Shown one piece after another: positions 1-6,597 of a stretch of DNA of 64,000 bases. Origin of the DNA: Chromohalobacter canadensis (lineage in GTDB: Bacteria > Pseudomonadota > Gammaproteobacteria > Pseudomonadales > Halomonadaceae); assembly GCF_034479555.1 (NCBI RefSeq), contig NZ_CP140151.1, forward strand, positions 2,728,001-2,792,000, in the 5' to 3' direction. A model generated the notes under the pieces. It ran no database searches, was not told where the DNA came from, and saw nothing but the letters and a program-made list of their open reading frames with translations. Each line of letters opens with the position of its first letter. The first letter of the stretch is position 1. The translations under genes and the position numbers were made by a program.

Positions 1-36
1 TGATTACGTCGTTGTATGATTGATGGGGCGCTAGCC

Positions 37-270
37 ATGAATGTCGAAGATTATCTTGTTGAGCGGTTCGGCCTGCTGATGAGCATATCAGACCTGGCGG
101 ATCTTCTTGGTCGTTCGCCCGATGGCGTGCGGGTTTCTCTTTATTCAGATACGGAGGTCTCCCGGAAGCTGAAGCCGACGATGGTGAAGGTGGGGCGCCG
201 TGTCTATTTCCGGACGCTCCAAGTAAAAGACGCCCTGGATTTGGAGCCTTCTGAATATGGCGCGTGTTAG
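37..270 (+). CDS. Small DNA-binding, plasmid/ICE-type helix-turn-helix protein
   Basis: A 77-residue protein if started at the ATG at 37; an in-frame ATG at 16 would add seven residues. It resembles short plasmid-related helix-turn-helix proteins found on integrative elements: residues 17-30 (ISDLADLLGRSPDG) look like a helix-turn-helix, followed by a basic, beta-rich tail (VKVGRRVYFRT). The stop overlaps the start of the next gene by 14 bases, so the two are probably co-transcribed. The role is inferred: an accessory DNA-binding protein of the element. No specific target can be named. Confidence 0.55.
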   Translation: MNVEDYLVERFGLLMSISDLADLLGRSPDGVRVSLYSDTEVSRKLKPTMVKVGRRVYFRTLQVKDALDLEPSEYGAC

Positions 271-943
271 TCCATCGGTAGTGCAGAAAATTCTGGGTAG
301 GGTAGTCGCCTATCATGCCGCGTTCACGCTCCTTCCCGGCGTTTCAGTTCCTGGTGCAGTCTTCCTTAGCCAAGCATTTTACTGGACACGTAACACCAAG
401 GCGGAGGAAAGAGGCGGGTGGTTTTACAAAAATCAGCGTGGCAGAGATAGTTGGGAGTCAGAAACTGGGCTTTCTCCAAAGCAGCAGGCTAACGCTAGGA
501 AATCGCTAGTGGAAATTGGCGTATTGGAAGAGGAAAGGAGAGATGTTCCTGCAAAAATGTGGTATCGGGTGAACTGCGAGCGCTTGCTTGAGCTTCTGGC
601 GGAGCAACTCGACGAAGAGCCTTCTGGAAGTGGTTGTAATTCCCAGTTTTTCCCTTTGGTAGATTCTACTGTCCCTTCCGGCCAATCTGGTGATCAGGAT
701 GGTCAAACCTTGATTCTACCAAAGGGCAAATCTATTACAGAGAATACAACACAGAGTACATCAAGAAATAATGGCGGGGTGGCCAAAGCTGAGAGCTATC
801 CTGGGCGCGAATCAAAATTAACGCGGGCCGAGATGGCTGAGTTGCTGGGCCAGCAAAGAGCAGACCTCATAGCCAGAAATTACGGCAGCGATAAGGTTGG
901 AGCTCCTGCAGTAGAAGAAATGCGCAGAACCCTCCGCACATAG
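257..943 (+). CDS. Hypothetical protein of mobile elements, winged-helix-like N-terminal half
   Basis: A 228-residue protein overlapping the preceding gene. The first ~110 residues (LPGVSVPGAVFLSQAFYW, then a Trp/Tyr-rich stretch and SPKQQANARKSLVEIGVLEE) resemble helix-turn-helix proteins encoded on phages and integrative elements, where a wHTH precedes a variable tail. The C-terminal half is low-complexity and polar. The stop codon lies six bases before the end of the IS30 element, so the gene is complete although the operon behind it has been cut off. The function is not known; a replication or regulatory role for the element is a guess from context. Confidence 0.5.
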   Translation: MARVSPSVVQKILGRVVAYHAAFTLLPGVSVPGAVFLSQAFYWTRNTKAEERGGWFYKNQRGRDSWESETGLSPKQQANARKSLVEIGVLEEERRDVPAKMWYRVNCERLLELLAEQLDEEPSGSGCNSQFFPLVDSTVPSGQSGDQDGQTLILPKGKSITENTTQSTSRNNGGVAKAESYPGRESKLTRAEMAELLGQQRADLIARNYGSDKVGAPAVEEMRRTLRT

Positions 944-948
944 GATCC

Positions 949-2046
949 TGAATTCAACCAATAAGCGCAGCACCTGCGGTATCCAGGGCGCCTGAGTATT
1001 CCCCCAGAAACACCTGTGCCGGTGTCCGATAACCGAGCCGCTTTCGGGGGCGATCATTGAGCTTATTGACGGTCTTTCTCAGTTCGGCATCCGTCACCTG
1101 TCGAAAATCGGTTCCCTTGGGATAGTACTGCCGTATCAAGCCATTCGTATTTTCATTGGTCCCGCGTTGGCCGGAGCAATAGGGATCGCAGAAATAGATC
1201 GCCGCTGACACTGCCGTGGCTACTGCCTCGTGATTGGCGAACTCCGAGCCGTTGTCCAGCGTCACGGTCTGAACAGCCCCACGCCGGGGCTTCAGCAGAC
1301 GAATCATAGCTTTTTGTGTCAGATCGGCGGTGATTTGAGGGAGTCGAGTGGCCAGCAGATAGCCACTGCGGCGCTCAACCAGCGTGACCAATCCGGACTG
1401 CTTATGTCCCTTGAGCACCGTATCGCCTTCCCAGTGGCCAATCGTGAGCCGATCATCCACCTCAGCGGCGCGGTACTCGATACCCACTCGGTTCGGAATC
1501 TTGCCGAGTCCGGCGCTCTTGGCCTGTGCACGGTGCTTACTCCGCCGCTTGGGTTGCCGGAGATATCGCCACAGCCCGCCACCACGTACCTTGTCATCCC
1601 AGATCAACGAATAGATCCACTGATGGCTCACGTAAGCACCGTTGGCCTTGGCCATAAAGCCACTGATTTGCTGAGGGCTCCATTCGTCAGCCAGTTGATC
1701 AGTCACCCAGCGCATGAGGCTGGGGAGTCGCTTTGTCATTTTCCAGGCAGTTCGCCTCCGCTGATCACTGCGCGCCTGAGCCTGGCAGGGATCGTAGCCA
1801 TCAGGAGAGATGTTACGGCGCAATTCGCGACTGACGGTGCTGCTGTGGATGCCAAGCACTCTGGCGATCTGCCGCTGGGTCATCCGGACACCCCGTTGGG
1901 CGTGAATCTGGTATCGTTGGGTCTGGGTCAGCTGTCGGTATCCCATGCTCTGCTTCACTTTGGTCGGTAAAGTCGAGAGGGTATCGGCGCTGGCCCTCCT
2001 TCCTCTACCTGGCGGTCCAAAGTGCTGCGGTTATTCTATGAATCCA
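949..2046 (-). mobile_element. IS30-family insertion sequence
   Basis: The ends form an imperfect inverted repeat of about 30 bp: the left end begins TGAATTCA at 949 and shares CGCAGCAC further in; the right end, read on the other strand from 2046, begins TGGATTCA and also carries AATAACCGCAGCAC. The only gene inside is an IS30 transposase. No clear target duplication is visible, so the exact outer bases are uncertain by a few nucleotides (both ends are flanked by ATCC). It separates the two small genes on the left from the type IV secretion genes on the right. Confidence 0.8.
954..1958 (-). CDS. IS30 family transposase
   Basis: A 334-residue DDE transposase that moves the surrounding element. 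An N-terminal helix-turn-helix typical of IS30 (MTQRQIARVLGIHSSTVSREL, about residues 26-46) is followed by the catalytic core: first Asp in GHWEGDTV, second Asp in TLDNGSEF, and Glu in GTNENTNGLIRQ, the classic IS30 motif. The length is normal for the family (300-350) and no frameshift is seen, so it may be active. The neighbouring genes read on the opposite strand, consistent with an independent insertion. Confidence 0.93.
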   Translation of the reverse strand: MKQSMGYRQLTQTQRYQIHAQRGVRMTQRQIARVLGIHSSTVSRELRRNISPDGYDPCQAQARSDQRRRTAWKMTKRLPSLMRWVTDQLADEWSPQQISGFMAKANGAYVSHQWIYSLIWDDKVRGGGLWRYLRQPKRRSKHRAQAKSAGLGKIPNRVGIEYRAAEVDDRLTIGHWEGDTVLKGHKQSGLVTLVERRSGYLLATRLPQITADLTQKAMIRLLKPRRGAVQTVTLDNGSEFANHEAVATAVSAAIYFCDPYCSGQRGTNENTNGLIRQYYPKGTDFRQVTDAELRKTVNKLNDRPRKRLGYRTPAQVFLGEYSGALDTAGAALIG

Positions 2047-2057
2047 GGGATTCAAGC

Positions 2058-2091
2058 GGCGCGGAACGGGGGTGATGGCCCCGGCCGCGCC
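2058..2091 (+). other. GC-rich hairpin upstream of the secretion genes
   Basis: GGCGCGG at 2058-2064 pairs with CCGCGCC at 2085-2091, and the inner GGGG/CCCC can extend the stem. There is no T-tract, so it is not an obvious terminator. It lies in the leader between the IS30 end and the ATG at 2122. Confidence 0.35.
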
Positions 2092-2121
2092 TAACCACGA
2101 CTGCCTGCATGGGAGGCATAC

Positions 2122-2445
2122 ATGGTTAACAGACAGGGTATCACACCCGCCTTCGCCGACAGTGGCCTGTCACGGCTGTACCGATCACACGCGGTCGAAC
2201 AGCACGCCATCCAGAGTGAGATTCGAACTCTGGTGATCATTGCCGGTTACGCTTGCGATTTTCTCACCGAAGGGTTGGAAGCCCTTCCCGAAGACTTCTT
2301 CACCTGCATCGAGGAGATGAAAGAGGTGATGGAGTCCATCGACCTGAAAAGTCTGGATTTTGAAAAGCGGTCGCTCACTCTCCAGAGGACGAAACGGCGT
2401 CTGGAGGCCAAGGCGACCCGCCAGAATCGTCAAAAGGAGGTCTGA
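2122..2445 (+). CDS. Hypothetical protein, first gene of the secretion fragment
   Basis: A 107-residue soluble protein preceded by a GGGAGG ribosome site. It is predicted to be largely helical, with a charged C-terminal third (EKRSLTLQRTKRRLEAKATRQNRQK). No signal peptide or membrane segment is seen. It ends two bases before the next start codon, within the AAGGAGGT ribosome site of the VirB5-like gene, so the two are translationally coupled. The family is not recognised; context suggests an accessory or regulatory protein of a conjugation operon. Confidence 0.5.
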   Translation: MVNRQGITPAFADSGLSRLYRSHAVEQHAIQSEIRTLVIIAGYACDFLTEGLEALPEDFFTCIEEMKEVMESIDLKSLDFEKRSLTLQRTKRRLEAKATRQNRQKEV

Positions 2446-2447
2446 TC

Positions 2448-3095
2448 ATGAGCAACAAAATTTCGTGCGCACGAAAAATCGCTGGTGTCGCTCTCGCGGC
2501 CACTATCGGTCTATCGCAGCCAGCCATGGCGGGCGGGATTCCCGTCATCGATACGTCGAACCTGGCCCAGCAGATCCTGCAAGTAGAGCACATGCTGAGC
2601 CAGCTCGAACAACTGCAAGACCAGCTCGAAACGGCCAATAGGCAACTGGACAGCATGAGTGGTTCCCGTGGCCTGGCTGGCGTCATCGACTCGGCCTATA
2701 ACACTGCAGTGAATGTCGATCCTAACCAGGTGCTGAGTGACGCCGGCATCAGGGGCGCGAACGAACATGGCCTGTCCGGTGACGTGGCGGACTTGTACGA
2801 CAGCGGCAACCAGAACACGGCGACTTGGCTTGGCCAGTCCCAAAAGTCCCTGGAACAAGCTCAGGAGCGCTTTAGCGAGCTAGCCGGATTGGTGGCCGAG
2901 GTCAACAACAGCCCGGACCAGAAAGACGTTCTGGACCTCCAGGCCCGTATCGGCGCCGAGGAAGTCTTGCTGCAAAACGAGATGGCCAAGCTGACCATGC
3001 TCCGGTCGCAAGCCGAGGCCAACCGGGCAATGCACAACCAGCGCGTTCAGCAGATGGCCATCGAGTCATCCGGCGAGCCCCGCGACATCTGGTAA
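2448..3095 (+). CDS. VirB5/TrbJ-like type IV secretion protein
   Basis: A 215-residue exported protein. Residues 1-28 are a signal peptide ending in AMA, with likely cleavage before GGIPVID. The mature part is a long helical hairpin (NLAQQILQVEHMLSQLEQLQ and SQAEANRAMHNQRVQQMAIE), the pattern of VirB5/TrbJ minor pilus proteins of P-type conjugation systems. A consensus ribosome site (AAGGAGGT) precedes the ATG. The next gene is an entry-exclusion lipoprotein, matching the trbJ-trbK order, but trbL/virB6 and the rest of the secretion machine are missing. Codons 5-10 are built from a perfect 16-bp palindrome (2461-2476). Confidence 0.75.
   Translation: MSNKISCARKIAGVALAATIGLSQPAMAGGIPVIDTSNLAQQILQVEHMLSQLEQLQDQLETANRQLDSMSGSRGLAGVIDSAYNTAVNVDPNQVLSDAGIRGANEHGLSGDVADLYDSGNQNTATWLGQSQKSLEQAQERFSELAGLVAEVNNSPDQKDVLDLQARIGAEEVLLQNEMAKLTMLRSQAEANRAMHNQRVQQMAIESSGEPRDIW
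2461..2476. repeat. 16-bp palindrome TTTCGTGCGCACGAAA, copy 1
   Basis: A perfect inverted repeat inside the signal-peptide codons of the VirB5-like gene, 13 bases after the A of the start codon. An identical copy sits near the start of the next gene (3121-3136). Its position close to translation starts suggests a repressor operator or recombination site; the function is not known. Confidence 0.7.
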
Positions 3096-4253
3096 GGAGG
3101 CCCCATGAGTGTCAGGAAATTTTCGTGCGCACGAAATTTTACAGTCGTGGCCCTGGTCAGCGTCGCGCTGACCGGGTGCTTTGACGACACCCCGGAAGCC
3201 GGCCCGGTGCAGACTGTGGACTGGTATCAGGCCCACGACGACGAACGCCAGGCCACACTGGAAGTACGTGTCGGGTCCCGTGTGATTGACTACCCGCTTG
3301 GTAAATAACTCAGGACGCTTGGTCTGCCATTCCTTCATCATCGCAATCGGTGATTGATGGTGCAGCGCCTTCTGCGGGATGTGGTGATTGTACAGCCAGG
3401 TGTAGCGTTTGAGCGTCTGCTCCAGGTCCTCGCCTGAGGTATAGCGCCGAGTCGCCAGCACATCGCTGATACGGCCGTTGAAGCGCTCCACCATGCCGTT
3501 TGTCTGCGGTCTTCCCGGCTTGATCAGACGGTGCTCGATACCAAGGGCCTGGCACTCTTGGTCAAACGGGTGATTCCCGCTGGGCTTGCGCTCCCCCGCC
3601 CGCGTGAAGCGATCGGTGAATGACTTGCCGTTGTCGGTCAGTACCGTCTGGACCTGGAAGGGAGCCTTCTCCTCCACCCGCTTCATGAACGCCCGCGCAT
3701 CCTTCGCGGACTGGCTGCGTCTCACCTCCAGATGGACCCAGCGCGTGGCGCGATCGATGGCGACGTACAGGTAGCGTTTTTGCTCCTCATCGGGCATCCG
3801 GGGCAGGTGCTTGATGTCGATGTGCACGTAGCCCGGCTCATAATCTTTGAAGGGCTTGTGCCGGGGTTTCTCATCGTCGCCCGCGTCCCGTCTAGACAGC
3901 TCTGCCAGTGTCGGCACCTCGCGCCGCTTGAGCATGCGATGCAGACCAGAACGCGACAAGCCAGGATTGAGGAACTCACGCGCCACGACGAGCAGATCAT
4001 CCAGGCCGAGGCGCAGGAATTCGCGCGCCGCGATCAGCACCTCTTCCTGTTCGGAAGTGAGCGTGGCCAGCAGGTTGTGACGCGTGTGCGGTCGGTCCTG
4101 GACATCGTCACGGTACCGCCAGCGCCGGATGGTCGAGACGGCGACGCCGTACTGGCGTGCTAGCTCGCTGTCGCTGATGCTGGAAGGCGCTGCCTGGATC
4201 TCGGCCCGGATCTTCGGAGTGGTGGTCGCCTGTTTATGTAGCTTGATGTCCAT
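3066..4253 (-). CDS. IS481 family transposase, copy 1, reading through the IS end
   Basis: The first 328 residues equal the transposase of the second copy: an N-terminal helix-turn-helix (ISDSELARQYGVAVSTIRRW) and an rve-type DDE core (HIDIKHLP, VLTDNGKSF, and Glu in GRPQTNGMVERFNGR). The element contains no stop codon for this frame. In this copy translation runs past the inverted repeat into the antisense strand of the lipoprotein and VirB5-like genes, giving a 395-residue product with a 67-residue foreign tail. Whether the tail affects activity cannot be told from sequence. Confidence 0.85.
   Translation of the reverse strand: MDIKLHKQATTTPKIRAEIQAAPSSISDSELARQYGVAVSTIRRWRYRDDVQDRPHTRHNLLATLTSEQEEVLIAAREFLRLGLDDLLVVAREFLNPGLSRSGLHRMLKRREVPTLAELSRRDAGDDEKPRHKPFKDYEPGYVHIDIKHLPRMPDEEQKRYLYVAIDRATRWVHLEVRRSQSAKDARAFMKRVEEKAPFQVQTVLTDNGKSFTDRFTRAGERKPSGNHPFDQECQALGIEHRLIKPGRPQTNGMVERFNGRISDVLATRRYTSGEDLEQTLKRYTWLYNHHIPQKALHHQSPIAMMKEWQTKRPELFTKRVVNHTGPDTYFQCGLAFVVVGLIPVHSLHRAGFRGVVKAPGQRDADQGHDCKISCARKFPDTHGASLPDVAGLAG
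3105..3308 (+). pseudogene. Truncated entry-exclusion lipoprotein (TrbK/EexN type)
   Basis: The N-terminus is a lipoprotein signal (VVALVSVALTGCF, lipobox LTGC), followed by the EexN-like core TVDWYQAHDDERQATLEV. Family members normally continue with a conserved Cys and reach about 80-100 residues. Here the frame enters the IS481 end at 3269 and acquires the foreign tail VGSRVIDYPLGK before stopping, giving 67 residues. EexN proteins sit in the inner membrane and block uptake of related plasmids; this copy is probably dead. Codons near the start contain the second copy of the 16-bp palindrome. A strong ribosome site (AAGGAGG) precedes the ATG. Confidence 0.72.
3121..3136. repeat. 16-bp palindrome TTTCGTGCGCACGAAA, copy 2
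   Basis: Identical to the copy at 2461-2476, again close behind a start codon and inside signal-peptide codons, so both proteins carry the peptide SCAR near the N-terminus. A degenerate third copy (CGTACGCACGAAA) follows the IS481 end at 4345-4357. Confidence 0.7.
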
Positions 4254-4344
4254 ATCCTTGCTCCCGGATGAACTGGTGAAGAAGCTCCTTGGCGGCCAGC
4301 AAAGGATAACTTCTATAGCTCATCTGATCATCCGGGACCCTACA
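3269..4344 (-). mobile_element. IS481-family insertion sequence, copy 1
   Basis: 1076 bp bounded by imperfect inverted repeats TGTCGGGTCCCGTGT (left) and TGTAGGGTCCCGGAT (right, read on the other strand). Both start with TGT as usual for IS481. The ends were set by comparison with the second copy at 8606-9681, which has the same internal sequence. Flanks are AGTACG (3263-3268) and CGTACG (4345-4350), a 6-bp duplication with one mismatch. It interrupts the entry-exclusion lipoprotein gene. Confidence 0.9.
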
Positions 4345-4390
4345 CGTACGCACGAAAAGAATGAATGGGTTTAGATCTAGGGCAGGATTC

Positions 4391-4422
4391 GGCAAGTGCT
4401 GGCGTATGCCGGCAAACTTGCC
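4391..4422. other. Candidate origin of transfer (inverted repeat upstream of mobC)
   Basis: GGCAAGT at 4391-4397 pairs with ACTTGCC at 4416-4422, enclosing a second small stem GGC-gtat-GCC (4401-4410). It lies 35 bases upstream of the mobC start, the usual place for an oriT in MobC-relaxase modules. The nick site cannot be recognised, so the call rests on position and symmetry. Confidence 0.4.
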
Positions 4423-4456
4423 TAGCCCACCTCTCAGCGGTGGAGAAAACTGGACT

Positions 4457-4981
4457 ATGCCGAGAGTTGAAGCACGCCTGACAGAAATCGAGAAGAACGC
4501 CTGGGCGCAGTTCTGCAAGGCCAACGGCCTACGCGAGTCGGACATGCTGCGGCGAATGATTCAGCGCGTTGCCGGCAGGGCTGTGACTGTAATGGCGGAC
4601 GACCAAGAGGACGAAGCTAGGTCCCGAAAGCTCACCATCCGCCTATCACCCACTCAGGAAGGCTGGCTAGCACAACGTGCTCAAGAGGAGGGCTATCCCA
4701 GCCGTACCAGTTGGGTCACGTCGATGGTTATGGCTGAACTGTATCAAGAGCCCGTGCTGACGGACGCCGAGGTGGCCGTCTTGCGGGAGTCAAACAGGGA
4801 ATTGCGTGCCATTGGTAAAAACCTGAACCAGGTCGCCAAGGTTTTGAACATCGAATTTCGTGAGAGCGACAAGCTCAAGCGGGAGGCCATCGAGGCGCTG
4901 GCCGAGAGAATTGAGCAGCACAAGGACCAGGTGGCCAGTCTGCTGTCCAGGAACATGAATCGATGGAGGGATGATGGATAA
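4457..4981 (+). CDS. mobC: MobC-like relaxosome accessory protein
   Basis: A 174-residue protein starting at the ATG 4457 (GGAG 4442-4445 upstream). The frame is open further upstream, but that part reads through the oriT-like repeat and looks non-coding. It contains RHH-like segments (RKLTIRLSPTQEGWLAQRA) and the MobC signature near the C-terminus (ELRAIGKNLNQVAKVLN), typical of plasmid mobilization relaxosome proteins that bind oriT and assist strand opening. Its stop overlaps the next gene, so mobC and the two relaxase genes form one translationally coupled operon. Confidence 0.8.
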   Translation: MPRVEARLTEIEKNAWAQFCKANGLRESDMLRRMIQRVAGRAVTVMADDQEDEARSRKLTIRLSPTQEGWLAQRAQEEGYPSRTSWVTSMVMAELYQEPVLTDAEVAVLRESNRELRAIGKNLNQVAKVLNIEFRESDKLKREAIEALAERIEQHKDQVASLLSRNMNRWRDDG

Positions 4982-5483
4982 GCCGGAAGTCGTCGTGCGG
5001 ATAGTCAGTAATGCATACGATGCGGACCAAGTTGAGAGCGATTTGCTTCGCATCAGTAAGAACGGAGCAGTGGAGCTTGAGGACGAAAGCGGCCAGTTCT
5101 CTTTCACGGAAGATATGGTACGTGACCTGGCTCAATACTGGTCGAGGTTTCAAGGTCGGCAGCGCAAGAACTCTCGTTATACCACCAATATCGTTCTGTC
5201 GATGCCGGCCGGAACCGAGCCGCAGGCGCTAAAAAGGGCCTCCCAGGCGTTCGCCAAGCGGCAGTTTGGTCAGAATTTTCAGTATGCCATGGCACTGCAC
5301 ATGGACACCGACAATCCGCATGTCCAACTCACGGTACGAAATCTTGGCAATGATGGGCGTCGGTTGCATGTGGCGAAGGGCGACCCGCAGAAGTGGCGGG
5401 AGGCCTTCGCGGCCGAGCTGGAACGGTGCGGGGTGGAAGCGAAAGCCACATTAAAGGCCACCCGAAGGAGGAAAGATGGGTAG
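4971..5483 (+). CDS. Relaxase paralog lacking the catalytic tyrosine (probably inactive)
   Basis: A 170-residue protein collinear with the first ~200 residues of the next relaxase gene; they share, for example, SMPAGTEP, AFAKRQFGQN and KGDPQKWREAFAAELER. The HLDYISRTG segment that carries the catalytic Tyr is here DLLRISKNG, so Tyr is replaced by Arg. The metal motif HxDxxxPHxH is HMDTDNPHVQ, so the last His is Gln. It stops where the paralog continues into a C-terminal extension. Its start overlaps mobC and its stop overlaps the next start (ATGGGTAG). It is most likely a tandem duplicate that lost nicking activity; it could still bind oriT or dimerise. Confidence 0.7.
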   Translation: MMDKPEVVVRIVSNAYDADQVESDLLRISKNGAVELEDESGQFSFTEDMVRDLAQYWSRFQGRQRKNSRYTTNIVLSMPAGTEPQALKRASQAFAKRQFGQNFQYAMALHMDTDNPHVQLTVRNLGNDGRRLHVAKGDPQKWREAFAAELERCGVEAKATLKATRRRKDG

Positions 5484-6471
5484 TCTGGCTGACGACACGA
5501 TTGCTGACCTGCTGGAAGGCCCGGTCAAGAGCAAGGGTGGACGATCCGGCAACCGTGCGCGTGCGCGGCGAGTGGTGAACTATGCGCCCGAGGTCATGGT
5601 GAAGATCACTGGTAATGCCAAGGGAGCCGATCATGTCCAGTCCCACCTGGACTACATCAGCCGCACCGGCAATCTGGAGCTCGAGGACGAGCGCGGCGAC
5701 GTGATCCATGGGAAAGACGAGGTACGGGCCCTGGCCAAGGACTGGTCGCAGGATCAGGGCATGCGCCGGAAGAACACCCGCGATACCACCAATATCATCA
5801 TGTCCATGCCGGCCGGCACTGAGCCGCGTGACGTGAAGAAAGCCGTTCGAGCGTTTGCCAAACGACAGTTTGGCCAGAATCATCAGTATGTCATGGCGCT
5901 GCACACCGACACGGATAGCCCCCACGTCCACCTGACGGTGAAGAGTCTGGGCTATGACGGGCGCCGGCTGAATGTGAAGAAGGGCGACCCGCAGAAGTGG
6001 CGGGAGGCCTTCGCGGCCGAGCTGGAGCGCCGAGGGGTGGAGGCCGAGGCGACGCCACGCGCCACTCGTGGCGTGATCAAGAGGGGGGTCAGCCAAGCAG
6101 TGCACCACATTCGCGAGAAAGGCCAGACGCCAGAGGTGGACCAGGCGAAGGTCCGGGAGGTTCTCGAGGACTTCCGCGACCAGCGGGCCGGAAAAGCACT
6201 GAAGCCGCGGCCCTGGGAGGATCGTATCAAGGAGCGCCAGACCTACGTTCGCAAGGCCTGGCTGACGGCGGCCAAGGACTTAGCCCAGAGCCACGACTCC
6301 GATGACCAGGAGCTGGCCAAGCGCATCGCGACGTTTGTAGGTTCTATGCCGCCGATGAAGACCGAGCGCCACGAATTCCAGGAGAAGGTTGCGGGCCGGC
6401 TGCAAGGGCGTGTTCAAATGCGTCAAAAGAAAGAGAAAGACAGAGCAGAAAATTATCAAGATGAGCGATAG
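5476..6471 (+). CDS. Relaxase / mobilization nuclease
   Basis: A 331-residue relaxase that would nick oriT and pilot the transferred strand. Visible motifs are the candidate catalytic Tyr in HLDYISRTG (about residue 60) and the metal triad in HTDTDSPHVHLTV (about residues 138-150), as in MOBP-type TraI/MobA domains. A charged, helical C-terminal region follows (to KEKDRAENYQDER), shorter than in large relaxases and without a helicase or primase domain. It has a good ribosome site (AGGAGG), overlaps the preceding paralog by 8 bases and is followed by a strong terminator at 6519. No coupling protein is present in the window. Confidence 0.82.
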   Translation: MGSLADDTIADLLEGPVKSKGGRSGNRARARRVVNYAPEVMVKITGNAKGADHVQSHLDYISRTGNLELEDERGDVIHGKDEVRALAKDWSQDQGMRRKNTRDTTNIIMSMPAGTEPRDVKKAVRAFAKRQFGQNHQYVMALHTDTDSPHVHLTVKSLGYDGRRLNVKKGDPQKWREAFAAELERRGVEAEATPRATRGVIKRGVSQAVHHIREKGQTPEVDQAKVREVLEDFRDQRAGKALKPRPWEDRIKERQTYVRKAWLTAAKDLAQSHDSDDQELAKRIATFVGSMPPMKTERHEFQEKVAGRLQGRVQMRQKKEKDRAENYQDER

Positions 6472-6518
6472 AAGGAGCCGGTAGCATCGACTATTCAAAA
6501 CAATAACTATGTCTCAAT

Positions 6519-6550
6519 GCCCTAAGTAACCAACGCTTAGGGCTATTTTT
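6519..6550 (+). terminator. Rho-independent terminator of the mob operon
   Basis: GCCCTAAG (6519-6526) pairs with CTTAGGGC (6536-6543), followed by TATTTTT. It lies 48 bases past the relaxase stop. Confidence 0.88.
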
Positions 6551-6597
6551 ACTTTTATATATTTAGTGGCTCTTGTCATAAAGTATAAAGCATAGAA

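Noticed and set aside
1230..1970. A 246-codon plus-strand frame inside the IS30 element
   Set aside because: Antisense to the transposase, whose DDE motifs are intact.
3263..4350. IS481 copy 1 flanked by a perfect target duplication
   Set aside because: Flanks are AGTACG and CGTACG, five of six bases alike; a later mutation or a deletion at one side cannot be told apart, so a clean duplication is not claimed.
5329..6108. A 259-codon minus-strand frame across the two relaxase genes
   Set aside because: Shadow of two paralogous genes that are aligned in frame with each other; no motif or ribosome site.
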